In this document: positions 63,800 to 64,000 of the stretch, in pieces
How the letters are laid out: each line of letters opens with the position of its first letter
Position numbering within the stretch: position 1 is the first letter of the stretch
Source: Apostichopus japonicus
Taxonomy: Eukaryota > Echinodermata > Holothuroidea > Aspidochirotida > Stichopodidae
Assembly: GCF_037975245.1 (NCBI RefSeq)
Contig: NC_092583.1
Span: 14,797,264-14,861,263 of the forward strand
Reading direction: 5' to 3'
Length of the DNA stretch: 64,000 nucleotides
Translations under genes and position numbers: made by a program
The notes under the pieces: model-generated
Seen by the model: only the letters and a program-made list of their open reading frames with translations
Database searches by the model: none
What the model was told of the DNA's origin: nothing

Positions 63800-64000
63800 G
63801 TTAGACTAAGACCTTTCAGTAAAGTAAAGATAGTTTGGTTGTCAAATTTTGTGAATGTTCACTCTCCTTATTCAACTTAACAGATGAACACAATTTCTCC
63901 TTTTTAGTATATTCTGCAAAATAAAGCAACCTTTTCTGCTTTTCTTGTTGATCTTCTATGTGAGTAAATTGTCTCTTCACCAAAAAAAATAAACAAAAGC

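Noticed and set aside
62611-63045. 144-codon open frame in intron 56
   Set aside because: Hydrophobic, no recognisable domain, no phase-1 acceptor with an open frame. The acceptor at 62596 runs into a stop after a few codons.

Overview
The window is eukaryotic genomic DNA from an animal. It is AT-rich and dominated by introns, with GT-AG introns throughout. I read one protein-coding gene on the + strand, and it is open at both ends. I place 57 exons between 4691 and 63799; adding up my exon calls gives about 4,808 codons. No tRNA, rRNA or second protein gene was found. Gene content and repeat style suggest a marine invertebrate deuterostome, plausibly an echinoderm such as a sea cucumber; the species is inference.

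Layout. (1) 1-4690: no exon recognised; intron or 5' flank with repeats. (2) 4691-18449, exons 1-19: about 1,093 residues of alpha-helical, spectrin-like repeats, mostly one repeat per exon pair with junctions in the linkers. Several blocks match what I recall of vertebrate CCDC141 (CAMDI). (3) 18743-19575, exons 20-21: a Pro-rich linker and an Ig domain, the point where vertebrate CCDC141 ends. (4) 19820-24672, exons 22-26: four more Ig domains. (5) 25652-32302, exons 27-31: short linker exons and one large acidic exon with an internal 240-bp duplication, comparable in position and style to a disordered spring region. (6) 33041-63799, exons 32-57: 26 more I-set Ig domains, one per exon, nearly all exactly 300 nt and phase 1-1. 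Exons 44-52 lie in a strongly homogenised tandem array of about 660 bp per unit.

The product reads as a titin-like muscle or cytoskeletal protein whose N-terminal third is a CCDC141-type spectrin-repeat region. In vertebrates CCDC141 is a separate gene directly upstream of TTN in the same orientation. The window therefore suggests either an ancestral CCDC141-titin gene later split in vertebrates, or a lineage-specific fusion. This is the main discovery candidate.

The introns hold several non-autonomous transposon candidates (4490-4654, 9733-9929, 14125-14330, 46097-46426, 60091-60319), a LINE 3' end (38235-38649), a degenerate hammerhead-ribozyme-like motif (23672-23716) and several minisatellites. 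One 133-bp minisatellite ends exactly at a splice acceptor, so each unit carries a copy of that acceptor.
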